From: Prosapia bicincta
Lineage: Eukaryota > Arthropoda > Insecta > Hemiptera > Cercopidae
Length of the DNA: 64,000 nt
Direction: 5' to 3'
Assembly: GCA_036971475.1 (NCBI GenBank)
Contig: JBAIZL010000005.1
Location: 159,748,886-159,812,885, forward strand
The position numbers and the translations under genes were made by a program. This document shows positions 12,405-25,502 of the stretch, piece by piece. The notes beneath the pieces were generated by a model. It did no database searches and was not told where the DNA came from. It saw only the letters and a program-made list of their open reading frames with translations. Every line of letters starts with the position of its first letter. Position 1 is the first letter of the stretch.

Positions 12405-12640
12405 CCTCATCTAACCTCGCTTCTCTAACCTAACTTCACTTTACCTTATCCCATATAACCTAACCTTATCTGAAACAATCTAATCTAACTTATGTTATCC
12501 CATGTAACCTAAGATCTCCTTACCTTATCTCATACATCCTAACCTCGCCTTACGTTATTCCATATAACATAACATTACCTCACCTTATTTCATATATCCT
12601 AACCTAACTTCATCTTATCCTAACTAACACCGTCTTTATA
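12405..12640. repeat. Degenerate CCTAACC/CCTTACC-rich tandem repeat (~55-60 bp period)
   Basis: The block repeats phrases such as CCTTATCCCATATAACCTAAC four to five times with heavy divergence. CCTAA is the complement of the insect telomere unit TTAGG, but the copies are irregular and separated by other bases. A decayed minisatellite is more likely than an interstitial telomere tract. Short related runs occur at 13,209-13,222 and 21,180-21,220. Confidence 0.6.
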
Positions 12641-12644
12641 TAGC

Positions 12645-14475
12645 AATTTCACGACCACAGCGCAATTTTGTTGATCGGAAAACATAAGGTTAGGGATACA
12701 AAAAAGATAAAAGTCTTCCGGATATCTTCAGAGACTGCGTTAATGTGGAAACGTAACTGAGATTGTACATTCCGAACAACGAAAATTCGCCTGGAGAAAA
12801 CCTATATTGCAGACAGATAAATGTTTCAGGAGGAAATTAAAAGTCACAACATAGCTCGGCTAACCATTTAATTGCTGAGCTCTATTTCTTCAGCGATGTT
12901 CTTAAAGGAAATTGTGTGAAAGAGTTTCCTGCCGAATGGTGTAAGGTTAAAAGTTCACTAAGGAATTGCACTTATTTCCCGCAGCGATGTGGCCATGTTA
13001 GATAGAACGTTGATGCTATTGGATTACTTCGATTAAAAATTAATGAAGTTTCGGGATAGATAAAAATTTACCATTTCTTTCACCTTTAAATCCATTAGAA
13101 TTTTTGCTGCATTTTTGTTTTTCTAAAAATTATTATTGTCTGATGTAAAATTAACGTTGTCGGTCTGCCGTCAAACAATTTCATTCAAAATGTAAACTTA
13201 TTTGATTGATTAGGTTAGGTTAAATTGACATATGTAAGTTTAATCCACACAACTGAAATTATGCTAAATTGCAATACAGTCATTAGTGAAAAAGGTTTCA
13301 AATTCGATGGATGAACCTAACCTAACTATCCAAGTACGAAAAGATGTTAATTTACCTAGAAAAATTGTTCAATGAAATTCCGTGATATGAAATTTTACAC
13401 TAATTTTTAATAGGTCTAAAGTAATTTTTAAAACAACTTTCTGAGTCAATTACGTTTTCGATTGCATTAGACAATAACAGTCAGTGTCGGCAGTTACACT
13501 GAACGGGGCCGGGATTAAAGGCAAGCGTTCGTCATTAGGCCTATAGACTCCTATGTGTGCATGCCTTTGTTTCAAAATATCAATTTTGAATAAAGTTTTT
13601 TTCAATTAACTTACTATTAAATTTTTGCATGCTGTTTTATTACAAGTTTTTAGGTTAAATAATTCGCCGAATATCTTGAACAAGAAAACAGAATTCATAT
13701 TGGTGGATTCTATAAAGTATAAAAATAACAATAACATGGAAAATATACTTAAAATAGATTTGGAAATCGACTACTTGGTCCCGAGTAGTTTCGGAAACCC
13801 TAGTGCCTGGTTCGAGTTCGTCTCGTCCTAGAAGCGAGCCGGTAACCAATCTAGGCATTACAGCGAGTTCGAAAGACTCTTGAGATGGGCTGTGGCACCA
13901 AACCCAACGTCGGGCCTGACTCAAGTCACACGGACGAGAGACACGGGTTTGAGATTGGATTCGTGTGGGTGAGGTTTCAAATGTTGGATTCTCCTCATTA
14001 TGATATATTTGTGGCTTAGAGGTAAGAGCCGAAGGGTCATGTACTTTAAGTCATAACTCTTCTTTCCATCATCTTTCTTTCTTCCTACAAACTTTCACAA
14101 ATACACCGGCTAATATTGTTGAAACTATATCACGTTACTCAAGCATCATATTACTTGCGTTATTTCCCAAATAAGCGTCAAGGCACAAGAGGTTTTGCCT
14201 TGGTGCCCTTCGTACTACTTTCTTCAAGTATTTACTATTTTTTTCTTCACAAATTTTCTGCGTACTGGTAAGCTAGATGTGTGCATCCATTTGAACTAGT
14301 TACTTTTGGGCATGCGCACATTGTGTGCCACGATTGTCATGATTCGCACCCACGCGTGGGTGAGTGTGAGTGAAACAAATAGTATTATCTCAAACACATT
14401 ATTAGACAATTACAATAGTAAAACACAAAAGAAAGACGAAACAAACTATACAGAGTTTTTTTTGAAGAATCATGT
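12645..14475. other. Intron-like DNA
   Basis: GC content rises at 13,770-13,980, where GGTTCGAGTTCG (13,809-13,820) resembles a pol III B box. I find no matching A box or tRNA fold. No gene is supported. Confidence 0.35.
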
Positions 14476-14479
14476 CTCA

Positions 14480-14676
14480 TATTTGAGTACATTTGTCTGC
14501 CTTCCTAACATTACAATAATTTCCTCTGTTGACGCGTTTCTGAATGACTCCATTTTTAAAACTTAGAACCTAAATTGAAAGTACAATTCAAGTTTTGAAA
14601 ATGGAGTCATTCCGAAACTCGTCAACAGAGAAAAATATTGTATTGTCAGGAAAGGCAAAAAAATGTACTCAAATAT
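14480..14676. repeat. Palindromic element, ~85-bp arms, with GAAACGCGTC signature
   Basis: Arms 14,480-14,564 and 14,590-14,676 are imperfect inverted copies; both contain GGAGTCATTC, GTCAACAGAG and AATGTACTCAAATA in complementary form. The minus-strand reading of the left arm contains GAAACGCGTCAACA, the 3' half of a hammerhead core plus a GTC cleavage triplet. The CTGATGA half is absent. The arms join close to where the ribozyme would be, as in the 24.4-kb and 51.9-kb elements. I read it as a truncated foldback of the same general class. Confidence 0.55.
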
Positions 14677-14679
14677 ATA

Positions 14680-16470
14680 GAAATATTCCTATCATAAATG
14701 TAGATGAATATATGAAGGATTTCAATCGGTTTCAGTGCAATAAAAAATATCGGAAAAATTAGTAAGTAGAAGACTTATAATAAACATAATTTGTTAAAAA
14801 CTCCATCACACAAGCTATTTCAGAATGTTTAAGTATAAACAGATGACTGATATACTTATTAAGGAGATGGGGCTGCAAACCTGCTTATGTTTGAGTAATA
14901 TGATTTGCTCACTTATGCGTCTGAACATTATGGTATTGTTTGCCTAAAGCTTATGCTTTACTTTATTTTGTTCATTTTTTATTCCATGATTCCTTGCAGG
15001 GTTGTACTTACCCTTATTAATGTATTATTAATAACCTCTCTTACCTAGTCAATGCAGTATTTTCCTCATCTTTAAGAAATTGTACTAATAATTCTAATCA
15101 GTAGTGAAAACAAACTTAACACTCAAGCTAATCTTCTTCAGTTTAAATTAATAACATTTTAAATATAACATTGTTTAATCCATGAACATACAGTACGAAT
15201 AACATAGCCTTGTAACTATCTGTTGTCATAAAACAAAATGTAAGGTTTTTATTTAAATTAAAATACAAATTGGTGACCTGTAAACGCGCCCAGGAGGTCA
15301 TAAACAGCCCATTGCACATATAAATACAGATTGTTCCAAAAATAATGCCTTACTTCAGATAACTAAATGTTTAAATGTCTTCCTTTGAGGAAACAAAAAG
15401 TTTCCAAGTATAAAAAGGTAAATTATGATATTAATTGTTTTTTTGGCGAAAAAGGAAGCCCCTGTCATTTCATTTTGGTCACACGTTCACTTTTGGCGAA
15501 TGGTGCCCATGTTTCTGCACAACGTTAAGTTGTTCTGAACTCCATATCTGACAGTTGTAACGATTAACAGTTGTGTGGAATGTTGCTCCGCCTGAGAGCA
15601 GCACTCTTTTATGAAAATTGGCATTGTCATTAATCTCATTGTGTATGAAACTGGCAAAGTCTGTACAAGGCTTACAGATTTCAACTTCAGATTAATGTTT
15701 AAGTAGTTTACTCGTCTTGAACAGTCTTGCAGTATCGCTCGTTGAGAATCGCTACATTCTTCATGGAGGTCAGTATATTTTAAGGAATATAGACTTTATC
15801 CATCACTTTATCCAGGCTTTGGATTGGCTAACAAAAGTAAATGTTCGCCATTTATATGTGTTTAAGTTCATCTTATAACCTTCAAGTTAAAAAAAAACGT
15901 TTTGGACTTTTCAAGTTTAAAACAAAATTTTAATAGTAATTTTATAAGTTGGTACTGAACGTAAAGCTTCACCACAGCTGAATAAACTTGGTGGCTTACA
16001 CGGTTTTTTCCTTGAGCGCTTGTTTCACTGACCACGATTTTCATTGGCAATAATTCCACGCAATACTACAAAAGGATAAATAGTTTTAAAAGCTTCAATG
16101 CCATTAATATAATTGTGGTTAATTCATAGTCAGTTTGTCCCTAACTAAAAAATGTCACTGGTCTCTAGATTATAATTCGCATTTGTCTGACGATTGTCTT
16201 GTTAGCAATGTCTTACCTCACGACTCTATCCAAGTCGCCAAGGTATAGCAAAGCAATATGTACATCCTCCGGAAGTGCGCTGGTCCCCTCGTGCGCAGAA
16301 GCAGGTTCGTGTTACATTACAGTTCAGAATTGATTGTCCTACATTTCTTATGTTCAGCAGACTACCTTTGTGCCGTTCAATTTAAATGACCCACATCCTG
16401 TTATTATGTCTGCCTTTACCTGAACCCTTTACTCGTCTTTAATGCATATCCGCTAGACCTAGAGCGCCAA
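14680..16470. other. Intron-like DNA, nothing recognised
   Basis: AT-rich with no repeats of note. The short minus-strand frames at 15,487-15,684 and 15,868-16,059 are unconvincing. Confidence 0.45.
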
Positions 16471-16474
16471 CGGT

Positions 16475-16985
16475 TTTGTGATCACTATTCCTTCTTATCT
16501 TTGGATAATTGGCTCTGAACAGCTTCCTTTAGTTTGACAGGTGTTGATTTGTAAAGATCAGAACATACAACTCTCTTTTTCTCGACTCTTCTTTCTCACT
16601 CTTTGATTGTTTTTTTCCAGTTTTGTCTCGTTGTCTCTCCCTCACTTTATCCGTTGGTTTACAGTTGTTATGATCACTATTTGGTCTTATCTTTAGAAGA
16701 TTGTCACTGAAAAGCTTCCTTCAATGTAACAGATTTGTATTTGTGAAAGTCATAACATAAACCTGTCGTTATCTCCTCCCTTCTTTCTCGCTCTTTCTTT
16801 TTTGATTTCTCTCTTTGTGTATCTTTCTCACTTTATGTCTCTCTCTCTTTCTGTTTTTTACAGTTTTTATGATCACTATTTGTTCTTATCTTCAAAAGAT
16901 TGTATTTGAGGATATTCTTTAAGTGTTACAAATATTAATTATAACGTTCAGATACTACTACTCAAATTTTGTCTGTTACTACTAT
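16475..16985. repeat. ~190-bp pyrimidine-rich tandem repeat, three diverged copies
   Basis: TGATCACTATT(C/T)...CTTATCTTT..AAGATTG recurs at about 16,478, 16,670 and 16,868. Each copy is followed by a CT-rich tail (CTCTTTCTCGCTCTTT-like) and the first two end in TTCCAG or TACAG. A related single copy lies at 23,140-23,300, so the unit is also dispersed. Confidence 0.6.
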
Positions 16986-17052
16986 ATTCTCTCGCTCTTT
17001 GTTGTTTCTTTCTTTTCTGTTTCTTTCCCTCTCTCTTTATTTTCCTGTCTGT

Positions 17053-17055
17053 TCG

Positions 17056-17100
<45 letters not shown>
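17053..17100. repeat. (TC)n(AC)n microsatellite
   Basis: A pure TC run passes directly into a pure AC run. Many shadow open frames in this strand come from it. Confidence 0.95.
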
Positions 17101-17102
<2 letters not shown>

Positions 17103-17104
17103 TG

Positions 17105-19412
17105 TGCAAACTTTAAGCGCTAAGACTTGACCTCCGTTCTCCCAAATGATCACCGTACAGAATTTTTTTTTTCTTATATTATCTAAGCCGATGACGATGT
17201 TAACGAGAGTGAATCACTTAAATCTTGCAGAAGTGTTTCAATTTTCCTTTCTGAATTTTGAAGCTGTTAGATGTTTTATAACAGTTGCTTAAAACTGTGG
17301 CTTACTTTATTATTACGGTTGTTATTTTCTCCTTGTTAATATATAATATCCCTCGCAAGTGTGTACATTGAAATCAAAAGTATTTTGTAATTAAGTACAA
17401 TGCTGGATGTACGATTCCAAAACTACGCCGAGCGTTAACTCTGGGGAGGATATGGTGCAATTAAAATTAATGAAGCCGGCGGTGGTCCTTCATTCCGCTT
17501 TTCTGACTTTCATAATGTTTTCCTGTAAAAAACAACATGTCTTCCATAGCTGGGGTCTGACGAGATTTAAGCCAGGGTAACGTTTAGTAAAACTAGACCT
17601 TATTATTGGCCTAGCTAAATGCGTCAATTAAATCCCAAATTGTAAAAAGTGTTCCTCTTAAATTTGTTTTCTATTTTGTTTTAAATTAACTTTTTTATGA
17701 TTTCAAAGCTTATTTTTATATTATACAAAGATAGAAACAACTTTTTTCGACAATATTGTGAGTTGTCTTTATAATAATACGGAACCATAGCCTCAATATA
17801 GATTATATCTAGCTGGTATGTATTAAAAACACGTCAATAATTATTGTATCTCAGATCTTTGATGCATTCTGAGATCTTACGGTACTGTGTTTTGTTCCTT
17901 GTAACGGTTCCTTAGGAAGTAAAACCGTGTGAAATTTCCAATGGAGCTGAACGGTCTGTCACATGCTGGGACGACTCTTCGACCTTGTTGCGTACCCTAC
18001 ACGTCACGTTAGCAGACTGCTTGAGGGGCCTACACTCCTTCAGTCATCAGAAGATGAGTAGGATATCTTCAGTTGTACAAATTCCGACGGATATTTCCTT
18101 AGTTCGAGTGGAAATGTTCTTCAAATGTATGGAGAATGAATTCGAACTCCAATTGGGAGATGGTGATTGATTTGGCGAAGGCCCTGTTGGATGATCCAAA
18201 TTCTTAATAAAAGCCCTATTTGACTCTCAGATAATGTATCGTTGGTTATGTTATCAGCAAACATGACTTGTTTCTTTTTGTTTTGATATTCCTAGTTTTT
18301 AGATACTGAGTTCCTTTTTCCTGATACTGCTTGCATACTAATTTACTTATAATTCTTGTTGTTTAGGAATATAGGTATCCAAAGTTGAAGTCAGTTCTAC
18401 AATTATAATGGATTTTGCAAAAAACTGTGAGATCGGGAAATGAACATGAAGCAACCATCTCGGGAAGAAATTCCCTCTGTATGCCAAAACTAATTTTTCA
18501 ATTATTTCACCTTACATTTTGCTCCCCTTTGAATTTTCTCTCCTGGTCTAATGAAGTTTTTAGATTTTTCTCCCCTTTGAATTTTCTATCCTGGTCTAAT
18601 AAAGTTGAATCCAGAGGCATTTTGAATTTTTTTTTCGGCCTAAAGCTTCAGTGTGCAGTGTTATTTGTCAAATTTTCAATAGCAAAATGTTGAAATCTGT
18701 CGTCTAACATTTGCACACACAGAGAGTGGGTTTCAAGGGCTGGCTGTAAGCTTAAGGCGAAGTTTGTTTAATTATTTTAATCTTCTTCTTGTCTGTAAAT
18801 AAGAGGTATATATTATCTATCTTCTTATAAAATAATAATACCTATATCCACTCCGTATAAAATATGCCCGCTAATGTATCTTATAGACAACAATATAAAA
18901 AACTAATTGTAATTAAATAAAAATCCACTTGAAAGTTATGTAGTCTCTCTTCATTTCATACGAAATTTAAATGTCTTATAAAATTCATTTTACAATTTCG
19001 AACAGGTTTACAATCATATTAGAAATATTTTAGTATAAGAGATATTTCATATTTCTTTACAAAGTATTTTTCTTGAAATTACACAAACTGGTAAAATTAT
19101 TATGATTGTATTGTTCACGGTTAAGTTGAGTTTGTATAAGTTATTTACGAACCTGCAACCTTGGCTTGTTAGACGGAGCCACTTTTCTAGCTCCTGTGAT
19201 ATGGTATGTCTGAAAACTCATTTACATCAGTTTATTATTTGAGTCTTGACTTTATAGTGACAGTGACTGTTGTTGACTGATAGCTTTAGAGGCTTTTGTG
19301 ATGGTCATGTACATTTAAATTTTGCACTTGGTCGAACCTTCAAACAAACCATTTTTATAAATATAGTAAATAACCAAGACTCAGATGAAGAGCACAAACC
19401 AGTAATAGAAAC
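17105..19412. other. Intron-like DNA with a 48-bp duplication
   Basis: CTCCCCTTTGAATTTTCT begins at 18,522 and again at 18,570, each followed by a CTGGTCTAAT(G/A)AAG phrase, giving two copies of a 48-bp unit. A 61-codon frame at 17,985-18,170 is unrecognised. Nothing else is supported. Confidence 0.5.
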
Positions 19413-19416
19413 ACTT

Positions 19417-19753
19417 CAGTATAGCCTCAATTATCCAAGCCCCGACTAACCGTGTTAAGTAGTAAACATAAAAAAAGTGCATATATACCTTTTGGCCCTC
19501 TGCATATTCTTAAAGCAACGGCTTAAAAGTAGGTTTTCAATTTTGTATGTCTTTCATTTTGTATTTTTATTTTGTTTTTTCGTCATTTTTGTAATTGATA
19601 GTACAGTAATGATCTTTTTCAAATATTTAACCAAGTTCTCATTCATTTCACCAAACGTTCACCTCTTTATATTTCGGAGTCCGTGTTATCCGTATTTCCG
19701 ATTATCCGTGATACTCCCGTGATCAATCTCCAGAGATAATTGAGGCTCTAATG
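19417..19753. mobile_element. pogo/Tigger-like MITE (~335 bp, decayed TIRs)
   Basis: The left end CAGTATAGCCTCAATTATCC and the complement of the right end, CATTAGAGCCTCAATTATCT, are 16-of-20 matches. They resemble the CAGTAGAGYCTC termini of Tigger/pogo relatives, as does the better-preserved element at 21,260. Internal TCCGTGTTATCCGTATTTCC-type phrases are also common in such MITEs. There is no transposase. A TA target duplication is not clear at either side. Confidence 0.6.
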
Positions 19754-19756
19754 AAG

Positions 19757-21255
19757 TTAATTTAATATTTGGCGATCTTTCTACTATTTACATTCTAACG
19801 TAAACCTGTTTTCACAAATAAAACATTACTATTAAACGAATACGTTTAAAAAAACAAAAAACCCATTGTTAACCATTGTCGACGGAAATAATTAACTAGT
19901 GTTAATTTTTTTTATAGTTTTGTGCTATTTATCAGAATTTTGATAATTTATTGCAACATTCAAAACGTCAATTTTTATTTCTATAATGTTTTAATAACGC
20001 TAAGAAACCAAAACTTGTATATACAAGTATCATTTAATCGCTAAATACTAATAAAACTAGACCAGTTAAATTGTATTTCCTGTTTCGGAGTATTCCGCTT
20101 GTTTTAAAATACCGAGGATGGGTGTTTAGTAAAATGTTACCTTTAAAGATACTATGGAAAACTTGCTTCATGCGCAGAACATCGGCAGCGCCTGCTTGTT
20201 GCGTAATAGTGCAATTATTATGACTTCTTGTTGCATCAGAACTTCTATCGATATTAATTGCAAACATAATGGAAACACACAACAACCAAATGGACGCTTG
20301 TGTGTACTGATATTCTCAGAGATTAAGTTACGTAACGTAAACTTTAGTCGTGCCTTTACGCGCTAAGACTACGTGGAAGCGGAAAGCGGAAGTTCATAAA
20401 ACAATAGGTTCGTTACCCAGTGAGAGCGCTTCCGGTGCGTTCTAACGATTCACACTTGTGAATATTTTTAATCGCATGATGACATATCCTTTGGACCCGA
20501 CAGTAGATTGAAAACGTTAATTATACTTGCTACAATTGTTTTTATAATGTTACTTTTTATTTATTGGTATTGTTAACGTGACTTGGCGTTCTAATTGATT
20601 ATTATAAGTTTTAAATTAATTAAAATTATATTAGTAATAAAAAAACGTTATTTATGTTAGTTTTGTATATTTTCAACTCAGGCTGCCACTGATAGTGCCA
20701 CTGCCTAATGTGCCACTTTCGCACATTAGGCCTAACACTTGTCTATAATTGTTTTAATGAGGAGGGTCTTTGAACAAAATGTGAGTGCTACTATAGGTTA
20801 AAGTGAATAAGTTTATCTATGCGCAACTAAAATATTAATGCAATACTTCAAATTGGTAATACAAGGTCTATATATCTAATATTATGTCTCCCGTAGATTT
20901 CGAGACAATGGAACATAGTGTTAGTCGCGCACAACACACTTTTCCAAAGCACATAACAGACACGTTGGCTGTTAGTATTATTTTAAAACTAATCTTCATT
21001 CCACTTCATCCAGGCTCAGCTTGGACTTGTTAAACAACTGTAAAATTACAGTTATATTATGCATGTTTAAAATTCGCCCAGGAGATGCATCATATTAAAT
21101 ATTTATCACTTATTTACATTTATTTAATACTGAGCATGTATGACAACACTTTTAGGCTGTTGCTGCACATGTTAGTTTAGGTTACGTTACGTTACGTAAG
21201 GTTAGATTAGGTTAGGGGGAGTGGTTAGGCGGGTTGGTTGGAGTTCACAGAATCC
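19757..21255. other. Intron-like DNA with one perfect hairpin
   Basis: GCCTAATGTGC (20,703-20,713) and its exact complement (20,721-20,731) form an 11-bp stem with a 7-nt loop. Overlapping short frames near 20,034-20,366 have no family resemblance. A GGTTACGTTACGTTACG... and GGTTAGG-rich patch lies at 21,178-21,240. Confidence 0.5.
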
Positions 21256-21257
21256 AG

Positions 21258-21732
21258 TACAGTAGAGTCTCGTTAATTTGAGGTAGATGGGACTGGGCCC
21301 CCTCGGATTCCACGGAAATACGTTCCTGTACTGTACATTAGAAAAATACAGGTTCTAATGAAGCCTAATGGTACAGTAAAAAATTCACAAAATAAGTTTA
21401 TAGAATTTTATTGATCACAGTATTTACATTAATTTATGTTTTGAAACATTCCCTCCAGTCGTTTTTTTGTAGCATTTCAATAATAGTAACATCTGTGTCT
21501 GTTATCTCAAATTGTTCGTTCTTACACTTCGTAACACTTGCAGGAGAATACAAAGCATGGATATCATCACAGCACAGCTGATTAAAATACGACGTTGAAT
21601 TGTCTTACAGTAAATAATTTGAAATTACGTTCTCCTTTCATATATATCCTTTAAATAGTCTCAAGTAGAAATAAGCTCGACTTTAACTGAAGATCGGAAA
21701 ATCGGAACTCGGAATTTCGAGACTCTACTGCA
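21258..21732. mobile_element. pogo/Tigger-like MITE (~470 bp) with 13-bp perfect TIRs
   Basis: CAGTAGAGTCTCG (21,260-21,272) is matched exactly by CGAGACTCTACTG (21,718-21,730). The left end is preceded by TA (21,258-21,259); the right end is followed by CA, probably a mutated copy of the TA duplication. CAGTAGAGTCTCG is the kind of terminus known for pogo/Tigger transposons, which insert at TA. The interior is AT-rich and non-coding, so the element needs a transposase from elsewhere. Confidence 0.8.
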
Positions 21733-21734
21733 TA

Positions 21735-24310
21735 TTTAATGCGGAAACGAATTGATAACTAAAAGAAGTGACTTCGCGACTTCGCAATGGTCCGAAACAG
21801 GGCGCGATTGTCAAATATTTGCTACTGAGCGCGATTCTCATTTTATATTCCTTGCGATGACTTCTTTATTTAAATTTAACGACACTCGGGTTTTTGAAGT
21901 GATGCTAAATCACATCATAAAAAGTTACTCAAAATTCATTTATTATAAATTATATAATAAGTTACAAAAAAATATATGTATAAATTTGAGTACTTATTAA
22001 AATATATTATTTTCATATCAAGCCAATAATTTGATACAACTTCTATAAATATCTTAAGGAAATTAGGGTTAATTGTTTTCCTTTCCTATTTTTAAGAATG
22101 TTGAATTTTTAAATGGCCTTGTCATAAACAGTGGTTTTACGCTTGAATTGAAGCACTGACGGGAATAGAAAGTTTTTACCGTAATTATTTCGCTCGTGTT
22201 AGGGTTTTCCTTAATTTAATAAGTGCGTGAGGAATATCCAAACGTCAGGCTCACAGCAAACCTTGATGGATAGGCTTGGGTTCCTGAATACTATTATTGT
22301 GGATTGAAAAGAAACAAATTACTTGAGTTTAATGAAACCATGAACCGCATTTAGAATAGGGTTATACATAGCGCAAGGTAATTTCAGCATTGTTGTTGAG
22401 GAAGCAAGAAAACGTATCTGTTCCGGAGGGGAGGAGGAAAGGTTTCATATTAAGCATTTGTTGGAATTCTGGGCAGCCGTATTCAGGCTGTATATGTGAG
22501 TGTAATGAGTTTCTTTCCCTTGTGTTTTTCAGTTCAAAGGTAAATCGATTCCGGAAAACACTGGAAAAATTATTTCTGTCATGTAGTTTGTACTGTTTAT
22601 GTTTCTATTTACTGTATTTTACATTTTCATACAATAAATTCATTTTAGCTGTAACAGTAATATTTCAGCAGCAAAAAATCAATCGTCGCGTCGTTGCGTG
22701 TTTAGTAGGAATTTGTCAGTTGGACTGCTTCAAAGACAAGTTGGTTAACGTTTCTTCAGTGTTGTATGTTTACTCTTGTCAATTAACACGTTAGCCAATG
22801 CACGTTGAGTACATAAACTGGCAACGTTCTTTTATGTGCGGTGATCAACGAACGTAACTCCTAGAAACAATATATGCCTCTATTCTCCCATAACTTTGTA
22901 ATCAGAAACATTTTAAAACTGCCATGTCCATTTTTTCATGTTAAAAGAGTAAAATTCAATTCAGTAAAAAGAGTTCGATCCAGAACTGGCTACTAGAATC
23001 AGTTTTTCTGACTCCTTATGTAGAAGCCTACTACAGCTGGTCTCTCCGAACGCAGTTGGCTGTTTTAGATGTGGTACAAAAAATCGACAGATGTGACAAT
23101 TTAAAATTAGCAAATTTAAAAACTGATCGCTCTAATTGATCTTTTATAAGGGTCACTATAGTTATTGTTAAGGCCAAAACTTACATCTGTTACTTTTCCT
23201 TCTTCTCTCTCGCTCTTTATCTGTGTTTCATTATTTTTCGGTCTTTCTATTTACCTGTCCTTCTCTCTTTCTCTTTCTCTCTCTTTGTTACTCTATTGCT
23301 CTCTTTTGCTTAACCAACAAGTCAGTCAGAGACGAATCTAGTAAATTATCCGATAAGGGGAGGGCAACAATTGTCCAACAAACCTAGCACTGCACACAAG
23401 TAGTGGCGTAAGGGCGGTCATCACAACAATAACGTAATGGTTGAGGTACAGTATTGTAAAGTTCAAAGAACAACATTGTCTTTAAACATTCATCTTTTAT
23501 TTAACAAGTAAACATAAACTTTTAACTATCTGATTATTTTGAAATACGAAATTTGAATCTAGTGTATATTTTTAGATGTACCTAATAGATGTACAAATGC
23601 ATAAACAATAGCTTATTACAAATATTTTTATAACAATTTTAAGTTGAAGCTTTATCACAGGGACATACAGTTTCAGGGTATGAGGTGTTCAGGAAAACAC
23701 TTGTCAAGGGTTGTTACTACTTTCACACCTTGCGCCCTAGTGAATTCACTACCCTCTGAGACCATTAACTTTTACGACCTGCCACTTACAGCCGTTCCAC
23801 CTGCCGTTTGCCTGAGTGACGTCAGAGTCCACATTCCCACGCAAATGTGACGCAATATCGTGCCGTAACGTGGTGTATTTCTTCGCGCCAAGGTGATGGA
23901 TATCTCCGCAGTGGACCGTCAGCTGTTTAAATTCGCTCTAATTACATTTCTTTATGTTATGTGATACTTTTGGCAGTTATTTAAAATTTTTAAAGTGATC
24001 GATTTAATGTTTTCAATCTTGTTTTTATATTTTAATAATAATTATAATTATTAAAAAAAAACTTTTTCTATAAAATCAAGCACAGCAAGGAAAAATATTA
24101 ATTTAAATTTTTCCCTTTCCCCAAAATGAACTATTATAAAGTAAACCATTGTATGCAATATAATATTTATCCCATACACTTTAATGTAAGGATACTACTT
24201 ACGCGTAAACAAGAATCGTACTTGATGGTTCTTTGCGAGTCGACTTTCGAAAGCTATACTTGCTTTTTGTAGTTTAAAGAGTAAGTGATAAGTAAATCAA
24301 GAAAACAGTA
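21735..24310. other. Intron-like DNA
   Basis: The longest repeat-free open frame of the window lies here (22,390-22,794, +, 134 codons). It is rich in Leu, Phe, Cys and Ser, has no recognisable domain and no intron-exon context, so I treat it as chance. The 23,140-23,300 stretch is a dispersed copy of the CT-rich repeat at 16.5 kb. Confidence 0.4.
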
Positions 24311-24313
24311 TTA

Positions 24314-24585
<272 letters not shown>

Positions 24586-24589
24586 ATTA

Positions 24590-25500
24590 TCATACAAGTA
24601 AACATATTATATATATATATATAAATACATATACATATACATATATATATAAATCAATATATATTTATATTGTATAAATTGCTTAAAACTCTATATTTTC
24701 TCTGCTTTTTACTTTACACACTATTCTGTCTCATTTGTAATTTAATATAGCCTACCTGGCCTCATTTTCAGCATCGAAAGATTTTTCCGGTCTAGCCAAA
24801 GTTCCGACATTTTTCTTCACCTGCTTCCTCTACTCCATTCATTATTTTAGGTTTCCCCAGTTACGAATACACATTTTTCTCTACTCCGGCTGAAACCAGG
24901 ATTCTTTCAGGGAAAATCCTACCACTCGATGACATTTATTTGACGTTGTGATCGTTATCTCCTCTCTTTAGTCGTCAGCTACCCTTTCTTTCCCTTCTTT
25001 CTACGCCCTTGGAAGGTGCGCCGGGTACACACCTATTTATTACCCCGATAGGTAGGTGCGCGCCTAATAAATGTTATCCCATGATCACCCAATATTTTAT
25101 AAAGGGTGCTTTGCACCCTACCTTAATAGAACCTATATTCCCTGTGCTTTACTAACGTTTGAAATAATAGCTGCCCTGGCTAATAGCTTGAAAATTTTTT
25201 AACAAATAGGTTATAGTAGTTATTAATACTACAAGCAATAAAAATCGTTTCATTTAGATTATATTTATTATTTTTTTTTAACTTCACTTTTTAATTTATT
25301 TTCCCAAAACTCTACAGTTATTTGTCTTTTATTAAAGAAATCTAAATTCTGAAACTCACCAAAAATTTTGCAAATAACCGTAGATGCGAAACTTTTTGAA
25401 AAAAATAAAGCGTTATGAAAAAGAAGGTTTGAAAATAATATTCAACAAAATATGTTTTTTATGGATACAGTCCAAGGTACCATTTCATATTAAAGTAATA
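24590..25500. other. Intron-like DNA with TA tracts
   Basis: After the TA tract at 24,608-24,660 there is a GGTGCGC-containing patch at 25,012-25,125 with partial internal symmetry (GGTAGGTGCGCGCC, GGGTGCTTTGCACCC hairpin). It is possibly a transposon end, but I cannot place it. Confidence 0.35.
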
Positions 25501-25502
25501 TT

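Noticed and set aside
12405..12640. Interstitial telomere tract
   Set aside because: CCTAA units are irregular and mixed with other phrases; no pure (TTAGG)n run.
13805..13825. GGTTCGAGTTCG as a pol III B box or tRNA-derived SINE
   Set aside because: No A box at the right distance upstream and no cloverleaf could be drawn.
22390..22794. 134-codon frame, longest outside repeats
   Set aside because: No domain, signal or splice context seen, and residues follow T-rich codon content; kept only as a note.
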